From Microbacterium sp. (lineage in GTDB: Bacteria; Actinomycetota; Actinomycetes; Actinomycetales; Microbacteriaceae): a stretch of 64,000 bases of DNA. A program made the position numbers and the translations under genes. The notes below the pieces were generated by a model. That model was not told the DNA's origin and made no database searches. It saw only the letters and a list, made by a program, of their open reading frames with translations. Positions within the stretch are counted from its first letter, which is position 1. Each line of letters begins with the position of its first letter. Shown here in pieces: positions 29,890 through 38,229 of the stretch. Where the stretch lies: positions 124,001 through 188,000 of the forward strand of contig JAEKKN010000032.1 in NCBI GenBank assembly GCA_019510305.1, written 5' to 3'.

Positions 29890-29923
29890 GAAGCCGCCGT
29901 GACCATCCGGTCGCGGCGGCTTC
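29890..29923. terminator. Bidirectional terminator between rbpA and metallopeptidase gene
   Basis: A 15-bp stem (29890-29904 and 29909-29923, one wobble) with a 4-nt loop sits between the convergent genes. TTC follows on the plus strand, and the stem can serve both directions. Confidence 0.7.
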
Positions 29924-29929
29924 TTCATG

Positions 29930-31126
29930 TCACCGGCAGCCCGCCGCCGCGTCGATGTATGACTGCGGGGGATAGCCGTAGGCCCACACGCCGTTGGCGT
30001 CGTCGGTGTAGCCCATGCTGATCGCCCAGGCCGTGGCCCACTTCTCGATGCTGTCCTGCGTCGACGAGTCGTACATGTCCTGGCACTTCACGCTGATGGC
30101 GTGCCCGACCTCGTGGGCGACGAGCGACTTGCTCGTGATCGACGGCCACTGCTCGGCCACCGAATTCGACAGCTCGATCACCGCGTGGCCCGGTGTGGAC
30201 CACCACCAGGTGGTGAGCCCGCCCATGCTGCCGTTGTCACCGACGCCGTTGACGATCGGGTTCCAGTCGAACTCGAGGAGCACCCCGGGCGCCAAAGACC
30301 TGGCGAACGCCTCGATTGCGAGGCGGTTTTGCATGAGCGGTCCCGCCTTCTCCGCAAGCTCCACCTGCTCAGAGGAGACGACCTGCGTGGCGGCGTCCTG
30401 AAGCGCGACGAACGAGGCGACGGCGTCCTGGTCGATCGACGTGACCTCAGCCAGATCCGCCGCGGACTCGCGCAGCGCGATCACCGCGTCGTTCTTCGCG
30501 GAGATGTGGGCGCTTTCGAACGGAGCGGCGGCCGAGGCGGCCGATGAGAGCAGCGTGATGCCGGCATCCGAGACGGACGATCCTGCGGTCTCGATCAGCG
30601 GTGATCGGTCGGCGAGGTCGTCATCGAGGTCGGCCAGATCGGCGCGGTCATCCGACAGGCGATCAGAGGCGGTGAACAGCTCCCAGAACCAGCCGGGCTT
30701 CTCCGTCCGGTCAGGGATCTCGGTGTCGAGCACCGTCTCGGTGTCGGCCACGACCTCATCGGCCTCGTCCACCGCTGCCGAAAGGACATCCTTGGATGCG
30801 GCGGGAGCGAGGGTGCCGTTGTCGCTCTCGAGGATCTGCGTCGCAGACGCGGTCACGGCATCGAGGTCGGTCGTCGACGCGCGAACGTCGAGGAGCGTCG
30901 CATGAGTCGAATCGGCCCGCGCCTCGAACTGCTCTGCCGCGTCATCGAAGCCGAGATTGCCGGCGAGCTGGAGACCGCCGAAGACCGCCCCGGCGGCGAA
31001 CACGCCGACGATGCTGAGGATCAGGCCGGTGCGACGGCGGCGCGTCTTTCGACCCGCCGCAGCGGTTCCGGAGAAGTGCGTCGGCAGAGTGTGGACGCCG
31101 TGCGCTGCGGAGTGCGGATCGACCAC
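29930..31126 (-). CDS. Membrane-anchored HEXXH zinc metallopeptidase-like protein
   Basis: A 398-residue protein with a basic cytoplasmic N-terminus (RKTRRRR), one membrane helix (about 33-56), a long acidic, alanine-rich and probably helical external region (about 60-270), and a C-terminal domain containing SLVAHEVGHAISVKCQ. H338, E339 and H342 form an HEXXH zinc site, and E361 in DSIEKWATAWAI is a possible third ligand, a gluzincin-like arrangement. I recognise no named family. The start GTG at 31126 has GGGAGGA just upstream. It is encoded next to tRNA-Gly on the same strand, beyond that tRNA's terminator. Confidence 0.75.
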   Translation of the reverse strand: MVDPHSAAHGVHTLPTHFSGTAAAGRKTRRRRTGLILSIVGVFAAGAVFGGLQLAGNLGFDDAAEQFEARADSTHATLLDVRASTTDLDAVTASATQILESDNGTLAPAASKDVLSAAVDEADEVVADTETVLDTEIPDRTEKPGWFWELFTASDRLSDDRADLADLDDDLADRSPLIETAGSSVSDAGITLLSSAASAAAPFESAHISAKNDAVIALRESAADLAEVTSIDQDAVASFVALQDAATQVVSSEQVELAEKAGPLMQNRLAIEAFARSLAPGVLLEFDWNPIVNGVGDNGSMGGLTTWWWSTPGHAVIELSNSVAEQWPSITSKSLVAHEVGHAISVKCQDMYDSSTQDSIEKWATAWAISMGYTDDANGVWAYGYPPQSYIDAAAGCR

Positions 31127-31145
31127 GCATCCTCCCTAGTGAAAA

Positions 31146-31169
31146 GGCCCTCGCTGCGAAGCGAGGACC
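31146..31169 (-). terminator. Terminator after tRNA-Gly
   Basis: A 10-bp stem with one mismatch around a 4-nt loop, followed on the minus strand by CCTTTTC. It lies 12 nt beyond the tRNA-Gly 3' end and separates it from the metallopeptidase gene. Confidence 0.75.
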
Positions 31170-31180
31170 TGATCTGAGTG

Positions 31181-31251
31181 AGGGGGTGACGGGAATCGAA
31201 CCCGCGCAATCAGTTTGGAAGACTGAGACTCTACCATTGAGCTACACCCCC
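31181..31251 (-). tRNA. tRNA-Gly (anticodon TCC)
   Basis: A 71-nt cloverleaf: acceptor GGGGGTG/CACCCCC, D-arm GTAGCTCAATGGTAGAG, anticodon loop CTTCCAA (anticodon TCC), and T-arm with GGTTCGATTCC. No CCA is encoded. It reads GGA and GGG glycine codons. Confidence 0.96.
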
Positions 31252-31275
31252 GAACCGGCGAACCGGACTCAAACG

Positions 31276-31281
31276 ACTATA
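31276..31281 (-). promoter_or_regulatory. -10 element for tRNA-Gly
   Basis: TATAGT on the minus strand places the transcript start about 18 nt upstream of the mature tRNA-Gly 5' end. Confidence 0.55.
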
Positions 31282-31309
31282 GCGGACAGTGAAGAGTGCT
31301 CGCGTCCGT

Positions 31310-31315
31310 TAGACT
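31310..31315 (+). promoter_or_regulatory. -10 element for tRNA-Pro
   Basis: TAGACT lies about 30 nt upstream of the mature tRNA-Pro 5' end. The two tRNAs are divergent, with about 30 nt between their -10 elements. The tRNA-Pro transcript may continue into tig. Confidence 0.5.
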
Positions 31316-31345
31316 CTTCGAGGCTGAATCTGCATGCGGATTCCC

Positions 31346-31419
31346 CGGGGCGTAGCTCAGTTTGGTAGAGCGCCCGCTTTGGGAGCGGGAGGTCGCAGGT
31401 TCAACTCCTGTCGCCCCGA
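31346..31419 (+). tRNA. tRNA-Pro (anticodon TGG)
   Basis: A 74-nt cloverleaf: acceptor CGGGGCG/CGCCCCG with discriminator A, D-arm TAGCTCAGTTTGGTAGAGC, anticodon stem-loop CCCGCTTTGGGAGCGGG (anticodon TGG), T-arm GCAGGTTCAACTCCTGT. No CCA is encoded. Confidence 0.96.
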
Positions 31420-31481
31420 CACGGCTTCACAGGCCTGACAGCCGCGATTCAGCGCGGAAATCACAAGGAGAACACACCAGC

Positions 31482-32957
31482 ATGGCGAACAACACCGTCG
31501 AGAAGCTGACCCCGACCCGGGTCAAGCTCAGCATCACGGTCACCCCCGAAGACCTCAAGCCCAGCATCGCCCACGCCTACGAGCACATCGCTCAGGACGT
31601 GCAGATCCCCGGCTTCCGCAAGGGCAAGGTTCCGGCCCCGATCATCGACCAGCGCATCGGACGTGGCGCGGTCATCGAGCACGCCGTCAACGAGGGCCTC
31701 GACAAGTTCTTCCGCGAGGCCACCGTCGAGCACAAGGTGCGCGTCGTCGGCCGGCCGTCGGCGGAGATCACCCAGTGGCCGAACGAGAAGGACTTCTCCG
31801 GCGATCTGCTCGTCGACGTCGAGGTCGACGTGCGCCCCGACATCGAACTCCCCTCGTACGACGGCATCACGGTGACCGTCGACGCCGTCGAGACCGATGA
31901 GGCGGCCATCGATGAGGAGCTCGAGCGTCTCCGCGCCCGCTTCGGCACTCTCGTGCCGGTCGACCGTCCCGCAGCGAAGGGCGACTTCGTCGAACTCGAC
32001 CTCGTCGCCACGATCGACGGCGCCGAGATCGACCGTGCCGAGGGCGTCTCCTACGAGGTCGGCTCGGGCGAGCTCCTCGAGGGCATCGACGACGCGATCG
32101 AGTCGCTGACCGCGGGTGAGGACACCACGTTCCGCTCGTCGCTCGTCGGCGGCGACCACGCCGGCTCCGAGGCCGAGGTCTCCGTGACCGTCAAGGCCGT
32201 CAAGGAGCGCGAGCTTCCCGAGGCCGACGACGACTTCGCGCAGATCGCCAGCGAGTTCGACACGATCGCCGAACTCCGTGAGAGCCTCTCCGAGCGCGTT
32301 GCTCAGCAGAGCGTCTTCACGCAGGGTTCAGCGGCTCGCGACAAGCTCGTCGAGACGCTGCTCGAGAAGATCGACATCCCGGTGCCGCCGCAGCTCATCG
32401 AGGACGAGGTGCACAACCACCTCGAGGGCGAAGGCCGTCTCGAGGACGACGCGCACCGCGCCGAGGTGACCGAGGCGAGCGAGAAGCAGTTCCGCACGCA
32501 GGTCCTGCTCGACACGATCGCCGAGCAGGCCGACGTGCAGGTCTCGCAGGACGAGCTCTCGCAGTACCTCATCCAGTCGGCCTCGCAGTACGGCATGGCT
32601 CCGCAGGAGTTCGTCGAGGCGCTGCAGTCCTCGAACCAGCTCCCCGCGCTGGTCGGCGAGGTCGCCCGCAACAAGGCGCTCGCGATCGCCCTGGGCAAGG
32701 TCAAGGTCGTCGACACGAACGGCAAGGCCGTGGACCTGAGCGACTTCATCGTGACCGACGACGAGGCTGAGGCTGACGCCGAGGCGGCTGAGGCTCCCGC
32801 CGAGGAGAAGCCCGCGAAGAAGGCTCCGGCGAAGAAGGCTCCCGCGAAGAAGGCGGCGGCCGAGAAGGCCGATGCCGAGACCGCCGCGAAGCCCGCCGCG
32901 AAGAAGGCTCCGGCCAAGAAGGCTCCGGCCAAGAAGGCAGCCGACTCGGCTGAGTGA
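31482..32957 (+). CDS. tig: Trigger factor with lysine-alanine-proline-rich tail
   Basis: Trigger factor is the ribosome-associated chaperone and prolyl isomerase that meets nascent chains. The 491-residue protein has the ribosome-binding GFRKGKVP loop (about 44-51), the FKBP-type domain ([14 protein letters not shown]...[18 protein letters not shown], about 165-250) and the helical chaperone domain. Beyond the usual end, residues about 440-491 form an [21 protein letters not shown] tail rich in Lys, Ala and Pro, resembling tails of actinobacterial nucleoid proteins. The ATG at 31482 has AAGGAG upstream; the frame opens earlier only through the tRNA-Pro sequence. clpP1, clpP2 and clpX follow downstream in the classical association. 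Confidence 0.97.
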   Translation: MANNTVEKLTPTRVKLSITVTPEDLKPSIAHAYEHIAQDVQIPGFRKGKVPAPIIDQRIGRGAVIEHAVNEGLDKFFREATVEHKVRVVGRPSAEITQWPNEKDFSGDLLVDVEVDVRPDIELPSYDGITVTVDAVETDEAAIDEELERLRARFGTLVPVDRPAAKGDFVELDLVATIDGAEIDRAEGVSYEVGSGELLEGIDDAIESLTAGEDTTFRSSLVGGDHAGSEAEVSVTVKAVKERELPEADDDFAQIASEFDTIAELRESLSERVAQQSVFTQGSAARDKLVETLLEKIDIPVPPQLIEDEVHNHLEGEGRLEDDAHRAEVTEASEKQFRTQVLLDTIAEQADVQVSQDELSQYLIQSASQYGMAPQEFVEALQSSNQLPALVGEVARNKALAIALGKVKVVDTNGKAVDLSDFIVTDDEAEADAEAAEAPAEEKPAKKAPAKKAPAKKAAAEKADAETAAKPAAKKAPAKKAPAKKAADSAE

Positions 32958-32975
32958 TCGACAGATCGGATGAAG

Positions 32976-33001
32976 GGGGCGGATGCTGCGGCATCCGCCC
33001 C
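32976..33001 (+). terminator. Terminator after tig
   Basis: An 11-bp perfect stem (32976-32986 and 32991-33001) with loop TGCG, followed by TTTCTC, 18 nt after the tig stop. Confidence 0.8.
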
Positions 33002-33024
33002 TTTCTCGTACAGGAGGACGACAG

Positions 33025-33369
33025 ATGAACTGGGACGAGCGGATCGACGAGGTCTGGGCGGATGCGACGGGGGAGGAGGTCGGCGACGAGATCATCGCGC
33101 GCATCGACGCACTCGCCGCTGAACGCGGAGCGGATGATGCGCGGGCGGAGTTCGAGCGCGCGGGCGCCCGAGACTCCGCGGGTCGTCCCGCAGAGGCCGT
33201 GGTGCTGTATCGCCGAGCTCTCGAGCTCGGTCTCGATGCTGAGCACCGGCCGCAGGCGGTCGTCCAACTGGCCAGCTCGCTGCGCAATCTCGGTGAGTTT
33301 CCGCACCTTCCCCGGTACCACCGGTCGATGACGGCGTACGCTCACGACATCGCCGACGCCGACGCCTGA
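33025..33369 (+). CDS. Short TPR-like protein, probably truncated
   Basis: A 114-residue protein starting MNWDERIDEVWAD, with the helical repeat-like block RAEFERAGARDSAGRPAEAVVLYRRALELGLDAEHRPQAVVQLASSLRNLGE (about 45-95). This resembles the first part of the actinobacterial TPR family in which further repeats follow. Here the sequence breaks after RNLGE into an unrelated short tail (FPHLPRYHRSMTAYAHDIADADA), and no other frame restores similarity. I therefore suspect loss of the 3' half. The start has CAGGAGGACG upstream. It sits between the tig terminator and the clpP1 promoter. Confidence 0.65.
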   Translation: MNWDERIDEVWADATGEEVGDEIIARIDALAAERGADDARAEFERAGARDSAGRPAEAVVLYRRALELGLDAEHRPQAVVQLASSLRNLGEFPHLPRYHRSMTAYAHDIADADA

Positions 33370-33412
33370 TATGCCGACGGCGAACACGACCTGAACCCCG
33401 CGTTGTCGCCGG

Positions 33413-33418
33413 TAGATT
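33413..33418 (+). promoter_or_regulatory. -10 element for clpP1-clpP2
   Basis: TAGATT in the 81-nt gap implies a leader of about 26 nt with CAGGAG before the clpP1 ATG. No ClgR-type operator could be identified with confidence. Confidence 0.45.
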
Positions 33419-33450
33419 CGAATCACTGAAACACGGAATCAGGAGCTGAC

Positions 33451-34047
33451 ATGGCTGCAGAACCCCTCCTCGCGACGAGCGTCTTCGATCGTCTGCTGAA
33501 GGACCGCATCATCTGGCTGGGCTCGGAGGTGCGCGACGAGAACGCCAACGAGATCTGCGCGAAGATCCTTCTTCTCGCGGCAGAGGACTCGGAGAAGGAC
33601 ATCTTCCTCTACGTCAACTCGCCCGGTGGCTCCATCACCGCGGGTATGGCGATCTACGACACGATGCAGTTCGTTCCGAACGACATCGTCACGGTCGGCA
33701 TCGGCATGGCGGCGTCGATGGGTCAGCTGCTGTTGACCGCCGGCACCAAGGGCAAGCGTTACATCACTCCGAACGCCCGAGTGCTGCTGCACCAGCCGCA
33801 CGGCGGCTTCGGTGGCACTTCGAGCGACATCCAGACGCAGGCGCAGCTCATCACCTCGATGAAGAACCGTCTCGCTGAGATCACGGCGGCCCAGACCGGG
33901 AAGTCGGTCGAGCAGATCAACGCCGACGGCGACCGCGATCGCTGGTTCACGGCCCAGGAAGCGCTCGAGTACGGCTTCGTCGACCACATCCGCGAATCGG
34001 CCTCCGACGTCATCGGCGGCGGCGGCACCGAGCAGGACTCGAAGTAA
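33451..34047 (+). CDS. clpP1: ATP-dependent Clp protease proteolytic subunit 1
   Basis: One of two ClpP paralogs that in actinobacteria form a mixed ClpP1P2 tetradecamer fed by ClpX or ClpC. The 198-residue protein has [19 protein letters not shown], the catalytic serine in [13 protein letters not shown] (S89) and the catalytic His in LLHQPHGG (H114); the Asp is likely in [10 protein letters not shown]. The C-terminus ends with a glycine-rich [10 protein letters not shown] tail. It is followed 20 nt later by clpP2. Confidence 0.96.
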   Translation: MAAEPLLATSVFDRLLKDRIIWLGSEVRDENANEICAKILLLAAEDSEKDIFLYVNSPGGSITAGMAIYDTMQFVPNDIVTVGIGMAASMGQLLLTAGTKGKRYITPNARVLLHQPHGGFGGTSSDIQTQAQLITSMKNRLAEITAAQTGKSVEQINADGDRDRWFTAQEALEYGFVDHIRESASDVIGGGGTEQDSK

Positions 34048-34067
34048 GCGGAAAGAGAAGGAATCAC

Positions 34068-34709
34068 ATGTACACACCCACCTTCCGCGCTGCCGGCAAC
34101 CTCCCGTCCAGCCGCTACGTGCTCCCGCAGTTCGAGGAGCGCACCGCCTACGGCTTCAAGCGCCAGGACCCGTACAACAAGCTGTTCGAAGATCGAGTGA
34201 TCTTCCTCGGCGTGCAGGTCGACGACGCGTCGGCCGACGACGTGATGGCTCAGCTCCTCGTCCTCGAGAGCCAGGACTCCGAGCGCGACATCACGATGTA
34301 CATCAATTCGCCCGGTGGATCGTTCACCGCGATGACCGCGATCTACGACACCATGCAGTACGTGGCGCCGCAGATCCAGACCGTGGTGCTCGGACAGGCC
34401 GCATCGGCGGCATCCGTGCTGCTGGCGGCCGGCGCGCCTGGAAAGCGTCTCGCGCTGCCCAACGCCCGCGTGCTGATGCACCAGCCGGCGATGGGCGAGG
34501 CTGGGCACGGGCAGGCGTCCGACATCGAGATCCAGGCGGCGGAGATCCTCCGCATGCGCACCTGGCTCGAAGAGACCATGGCCAAGCACACGGGCAAGAC
34601 TGCTGAGCAGGTCAACCGCGACATCGACCGCGACAAGATCCTCTCCGCGCCCGAGGCGCTGGAGTATGGGATCGTCGACCAGGTGCTCAGCTCGCGCAAG
34701 CGCGTCTGA
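34068..34709 (+). CDS. clpP2: ATP-dependent Clp protease proteolytic subunit 2
   Basis: The second ClpP paralog, 213 residues, with an N-terminal extension containing SSRYVLPQFEERTAYG as in other actinobacterial ClpP2 proteins. Active-site residues are S113 in LGQAASAASVLLA and H138 in VLMHQPAMG, with the Asp likely in NRDIDRDKIL. GAAGGA precedes the ATG. It forms a two-gene operon with clpP1 and is closed by a terminator. clpX is about 8.5 kb downstream, so the usual clpP1P2-clpX cluster is split by the deo and ABC/two-component regions. Confidence 0.96.
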   Translation: MYTPTFRAAGNLPSSRYVLPQFEERTAYGFKRQDPYNKLFEDRVIFLGVQVDDASADDVMAQLLVLESQDSERDITMYINSPGGSFTAMTAIYDTMQYVAPQIQTVVLGQAASAASVLLAAGAPGKRLALPNARVLMHQPAMGEAGHGQASDIEIQAAEILRMRTWLEETMAKHTGKTAEQVNRDIDRDKILSAPEALEYGIVDQVLSSRKRV

Positions 34710-34720
34710 GTTCCACCCCG

Positions 34721-34752
34721 AAAGGACGCCGGTCAGTCGACCGGCGTCCTTT
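34721..34752 (+). terminator. Terminator after clpP2
   Basis: A perfect 14-bp stem (34721-34734 and 34739-34752) with a 4-nt loop, A-rich on the left and ending in TTTT, 11 nt after the stop. Confidence 0.85.
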
Positions 34753-34775
34753 TGCGCACCCAGCCGAGCGCCGTC

Positions 34776-34789
34776 TGCTCATATGAGCA
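34776..34789. promoter_or_regulatory. Candidate SorC-family operator
   Basis: TGCTCATATGAGCA is a perfect 14-bp palindrome 29 nt upstream of the TATCCT -10 (34818-34823) of the SorC-family gene. Its position suits repression or induction of the regulator-deoC-aldehyde dehydrogenase operon by the regulator itself. Confidence 0.6.
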
Positions 34790-34817
34790 AGAGAGTGCGC
34801 GGACGCGGTGAAGCGCC

Positions 34818-34823
34818 TATCCT
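34818..34823 (+). promoter_or_regulatory. -10 element for the SorC-deoC operon
   Basis: TATCCT would give a leader of about 14 nt containing AAGGAGGT before the GTG at 34844. Confidence 0.45.
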
Positions 34824-34843
34824 GGTCGAGGAAGGAGGTTGCC

Positions 34844-35779
34844 GTGGAAGAAGAGCTTGTCATGGTTCGCGTCGCCGAGCTGTACTACGACGAGGACAAG
34901 ACCCAGGACGAGATCGGCGCCCTCCTCAAGATCTCCCGATGGAAGGTCGGTCGGCTGCTCACGCAGGCGCGCGAACGCGGCATCGTCCGCATCGAGATCG
35001 TGCATCCGCGAGCCCGTCGCCTCGGGCTCGAGCGGCAACTGGTCGAAAGACACGACCTCGCGGCCGCCATCGTCGTGCCCTCGCCCGAGGGAGATGAGGG
35101 CACACTCGAGCGGGTCGCGCAGGCCGCAGCCGACTATCTGACCGCGATGCGCCCTGTGCCCCGCACGCTCGGTGTGAGCTGGGGGCGCACGCTGCGCGCC
35201 GTCGCCGAAGCACTGCCCGACGGCTGGGCGACCGGAGTGACGGTGGTGCAGCTCAACGGGGGAGTGAGCCTCAACCGCCGCTCCGGCGGAGCAGCCGGCC
35301 TCGCGGTCACGATCGCGCAGCGCGCATCAGGACACGTGTCGCTGCTGCCGAGCCCGGCGATTCTCGAACGGGTGGAGACCAAGCAGGCGATCGAGGCGGA
35401 TCGCACCGTTGCGGCGGTCCTCGAAGAGGCGGCCGAAGCGCAGGCATTCCTTTTCACCGCTGGGCCGTGCGACGCGAGCTCTGCCCACGTCGAGAACGGC
35501 TATCTGACGGCATCCGACGTGGAAGAGCTGGCGCGCCGCGGCGCCGTCGGCGATGTCCTCGGCAGGTACATCGACGCCGACGGCAACATCGTCGATCCGC
35601 AGCTCGATGCCCGCACCGTCGGGGTCGACCTGGCGAGACTGCGCGCCGCCGCGCGAGCGGTCTTCGTCGCCACGGGCGAAGCGAAACATGACATTGCGCG
35701 CACAGTCGTCACGAGCGGCCTGTGCAGCGTCATCGTGACAGACGAGAACACAGCCAGAGCATTGTTGGAGGAACAGTGA
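34844..35779 (+). CDS. SorC/DeoR-type sugar-binding transcriptional regulator
   Basis: A 311-residue regulator with an N-terminal HTH (VAELYYDEDKTQDEIGALLKISRWKVGRLLTQARERGIV, about 8-46) and a C-terminal SorC sugar-phosphate-binding domain (TLGVSWGRTL, VQLNGGVS, FLFTAGPCDASSAHVENGYLT, GVDLARLRAAARAVFVATGEAKHDI). Members respond to phosphorylated sugars; with deoC downstream, deoxyribose-5-phosphate or a related effector is likely, as for B. subtilis DeoR. The GTG at 34844 has a strong AAGGAGGT. Its stop overlaps the deoC GTG, so the two are coupled. Confidence 0.9.
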   Translation: MEEELVMVRVAELYYDEDKTQDEIGALLKISRWKVGRLLTQARERGIVRIEIVHPRARRLGLERQLVERHDLAAAIVVPSPEGDEGTLERVAQAAADYLTAMRPVPRTLGVSWGRTLRAVAEALPDGWATGVTVVQLNGGVSLNRRSGGAAGLAVTIAQRASGHVSLLPSPAILERVETKQAIEADRTVAAVLEEAAEAQAFLFTAGPCDASSAHVENGYLTASDVEELARRGAVGDVLGRYIDADGNIVDPQLDARTVGVDLARLRAAARAVFVATGEAKHDIARTVVTSGLCSVIVTDENTARALLEEQ

Positions 35780-36777
35780 CGACCAAAGAACTCAGCCGCC
35801 GCAGCACGGTCGACGTGCTGGGCGGTGAGCCCGACGATGCGACGCTTCGCCGCTTCCTGCACGGACTCCCCGGTGTGGACGCGGTGGGACTCGAGCAGCG
35901 CGCTGCCGGTCTCGGCACCCGATCGATCAAGACCACCTCGAAGGCGTGGGCGCTCGACACGATCATCAAGCTCATCGACCTGACGACCCTCGAGGGGGCG
36001 GACACACCGGGCAAGGTGCGCTCGCTGGTCGCCAAGGCGAAGACGCCGGATGCTGCCGACCCGACGACTCCGCGCGTCGCCGCCGTCTGCGTGTACGGCG
36101 ACATGGTCGGATACGCCGTCGATGCGCTGGGCGCCGTGCACGGCGATCCTGATGACGGACTGATCTCGGTCGCCGCCGTGGCCACCGCGTTTCCGAGCGG
36201 ACGATCGTCGCTGGCGATCAAGCTCGCCGACACGGCGGAGGCGGTCGCGGCAGGAGCCGACGAGATCGACATGGTGATCGACCGCGGCGCGTTCCTCTCG
36301 GGTCGTTACGGCCTGGTGTTCGACCAGATCGCCGCCGTGAAGGAAGCGTGCCGTCGGGAGGACGGCAGCTACGCCTCGCTCAAGGTGATCCTCGAGACCG
36401 GCGAGCTGAACACCTACGACAACATCAAGCGGGCGTCATGGCTCGGCATCCTCGCGGGCGGCGACTTCATCAAGACGTCCACGGGCAAGGTGCAGCCGGC
36501 GGCGACGCTGCCCACGACCCTGCTCATGCTCGAGACGGTGCGCGACTGGCACCGGGGCACGGGCGAGAAGATCGGTGTCAAGCCGGCAGGCGGCATCCGC
36601 TCGTCGAAGGACGCCGTGAAGTACCTCGTCACCGTCGCCGAGACCGTCGGCGAGGAGTGGCTGCAGCCGCACCTGTTCCGTTTCGGGGCGTCCAGCCTGC
36701 TCAACGATGTGCTCCTGCAGCGTCAGAAGCTCGCCACCGGCCACTACTCCGGCCCCGACTACGTCACGATCGACTGA
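35776..36777 (+). CDS. deoC: Deoxyribose-phosphate aldolase
   Basis: DeoC splits 2-deoxyribose-5-phosphate into glyceraldehyde-3-phosphate and acetaldehyde. The 333-residue protein is of the longer actinobacterial type. The Schiff-base lysine lies in GDFIKTSTGK, with GVKPAGGIR downstream and DEIDMVIDRGAFLSGRY upstream as supporting blocks. The start GTG overlaps the regulator stop. The aldehyde dehydrogenase genes that follow would oxidise the acetaldehyde, and the triose product enters glycolysis. Confidence 0.95.
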   Translation: MTTKELSRRSTVDVLGGEPDDATLRRFLHGLPGVDAVGLEQRAAGLGTRSIKTTSKAWALDTIIKLIDLTTLEGADTPGKVRSLVAKAKTPDAADPTTPRVAAVCVYGDMVGYAVDALGAVHGDPDDGLISVAAVATAFPSGRSSLAIKLADTAEAVAAGADEIDMVIDRGAFLSGRYGLVFDQIAAVKEACRREDGSYASLKVILETGELNTYDNIKRASWLGILAGGDFIKTSTGKVQPAATLPTTLLMLETVRDWHRGTGEKIGVKPAGGIRSSKDAVKYLVTVAETVGEEWLQPHLFRFGASSLLNDVLLQRQKLATGHYSGPDYVTID

Positions 36778-36786
36778 GGACGAGAT

Positions 36787-38229
36787 ATGTCATTCCTGGA
36801 ATACGCACCCGCGCCGGAGTCGAAGGCGGTCCTGAACCTGCGCGACAGCTACGGCCTCTTCATCGACGGCGAATTCGTGGACGGCAGCGGTGCGAGCTTC
36901 TCGACCATCTCCCCGTCTGACGAGACGCGCATCGCCGAGATCGCCTCGGCCTCCGACGAAGACGTCGACCGTGCGGTCGCCGCCGCCCGTCGCGCCTACG
37001 ACAAGACCTGGTCGAAGATGAGCGGTCGCGATCGGGGCAAGTACCTGTTCCGCATCGCTCGCCTCGTGCAGGAGCGCGCCCGCGAACTCGCCGTCGCCGA
37101 GAGCCTCGACAACGGCAAGCCGATCAAGGAGAGCCGCGACGTCGATGTGCCGCTCGTCGCCTCCTGGTTCTTCTATTACGCCGGTTGGGCCGACAAGCTC
37201 GACTACGCCGGTCTCGGAGCGAACCCGCGCGCGCTCGGTGTGGCGGGTCAGGTGATCCCGTGGAACTTCCCGCTGCTCATGCTCGCGTGGAAGCTCGCCC
37301 CGGCCCTGGCCGCAGGCAACACCGTCGTCCTCAAGCCCGCCGAGACCACGCCGCTGACGGCGCTGATCTTCGCCGAGATCCTGCAGCAGGCCGACCTGCC
37401 CGCGGGCGTCGTGAACATCATCACCGGTGCGGGATCGACCGGCGCGGCGCTCGTCCGCCACCCTGATGTCGACAAGGTGGCCTTCACCGGCTCGACGGGG
37501 GTCGGTCGCGACATCGCGCGTGCCGTTGCCGGAACCGGCAAGAAGCTCACGCTCGAGCTGGGCGGCAAGGCGGCGAACATCGTGTTCGACGACGCTCCGA
37601 TGGAGCAGGCGATCGAGGGCATCGTCAACGGGATCTTCTTCAACCAGGGTCACGTGTGCTGCGCCGGCAGCCGCCTGCTCGTGCAGGAATCGATCCATGA
37701 CGAAGTCGTCGACCGGCTGAAGAGCCGCCTGTCGACTCTGCGCCTCGGCGACCCGCTCGACAAGAACACCGACATCGGGGCGATCAACTCTGCGGCGCAG
37801 CTGGCGCGCATCCGCGAGCTCAGCGACATCGGCGAGGCCGAGGGCGCGGAGCGCTGGACCGCCGAGTGTGAGATCCCCGAGAAGGGCTTCTGGTTCGCGC
37901 CGACGATCTTCACCGGTGTCGAAGCCTCGCACCGCATCGCCCGCGACGAGGTGTTCGGTCCGGTGCTCTCGGTCCTCACCTTCCGCACGCCGGCTGAGGC
38001 GATCGCCAAGGCGAACAACACTCCGTACGGCCTGTCCGCAGGAATCTGGTCGGACAAGGGATCGCGCATCCTCGCCGTCGCCGACCGCCTGCGCGCGGGC
38101 GTGATCTGGGCGAACACGTTCAACCGTTTCGATCCGTCGAGCCCGTTCGGTGGTTACAAGGAGTCCGGGTTCGGCCGCGAGGGCGGACGACAGGGTCTCA
38201 CCGCCTATCTCCAGGGAGCAGCATCATGA
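36787..38229 (+). CDS. Aldehyde dehydrogenase (NAD-dependent)
   Basis: A 480-residue aldehyde dehydrogenase with PWNFPLLMLAWKLAPALAAGNTVVLKPAETTPL (cofactor binding), FTGSTGVGRDI, the catalytic Glu in LELGGKAANIVFDD and the catalytic Cys in FFNQGHVCCAGSRLL (about residue 290). PFGGYKESGFGREGG closes the domain. In this operon the likely substrate is acetaldehyde from DeoC, which is inferred. It begins 9 nt after deoC and overlaps the next gene by 4 nt. Confidence 0.93.
   Translation: MSFLEYAPAPESKAVLNLRDSYGLFIDGEFVDGSGASFSTISPSDETRIAEIASASDEDVDRAVAAARRAYDKTWSKMSGRDRGKYLFRIARLVQERARELAVAESLDNGKPIKESRDVDVPLVASWFFYYAGWADKLDYAGLGANPRALGVAGQVIPWNFPLLMLAWKLAPALAAGNTVVLKPAETTPLTALIFAEILQQADLPAGVVNIITGAGSTGAALVRHPDVDKVAFTGSTGVGRDIARAVAGTGKKLTLELGGKAANIVFDDAPMEQAIEGIVNGIFFNQGHVCCAGSRLLVQESIHDEVVDRLKSRLSTLRLGDPLDKNTDIGAINSAAQLARIRELSDIGEAEGAERWTAECEIPEKGFWFAPTIFTGVEASHRIARDEVFGPVLSVLTFRTPAEAIAKANNTPYGLSAGIWSDKGSRILAVADRLRAGVIWANTFNRFDPSSPFGGYKESGFGREGGRQGLTAYLQGAAS

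Noticed and set aside
34721..34789. Attachment site or integron-like recombination site after clpP2
   Set aside because: The two dyads are explained by a terminator and an operator; no recombinase gene is nearby.
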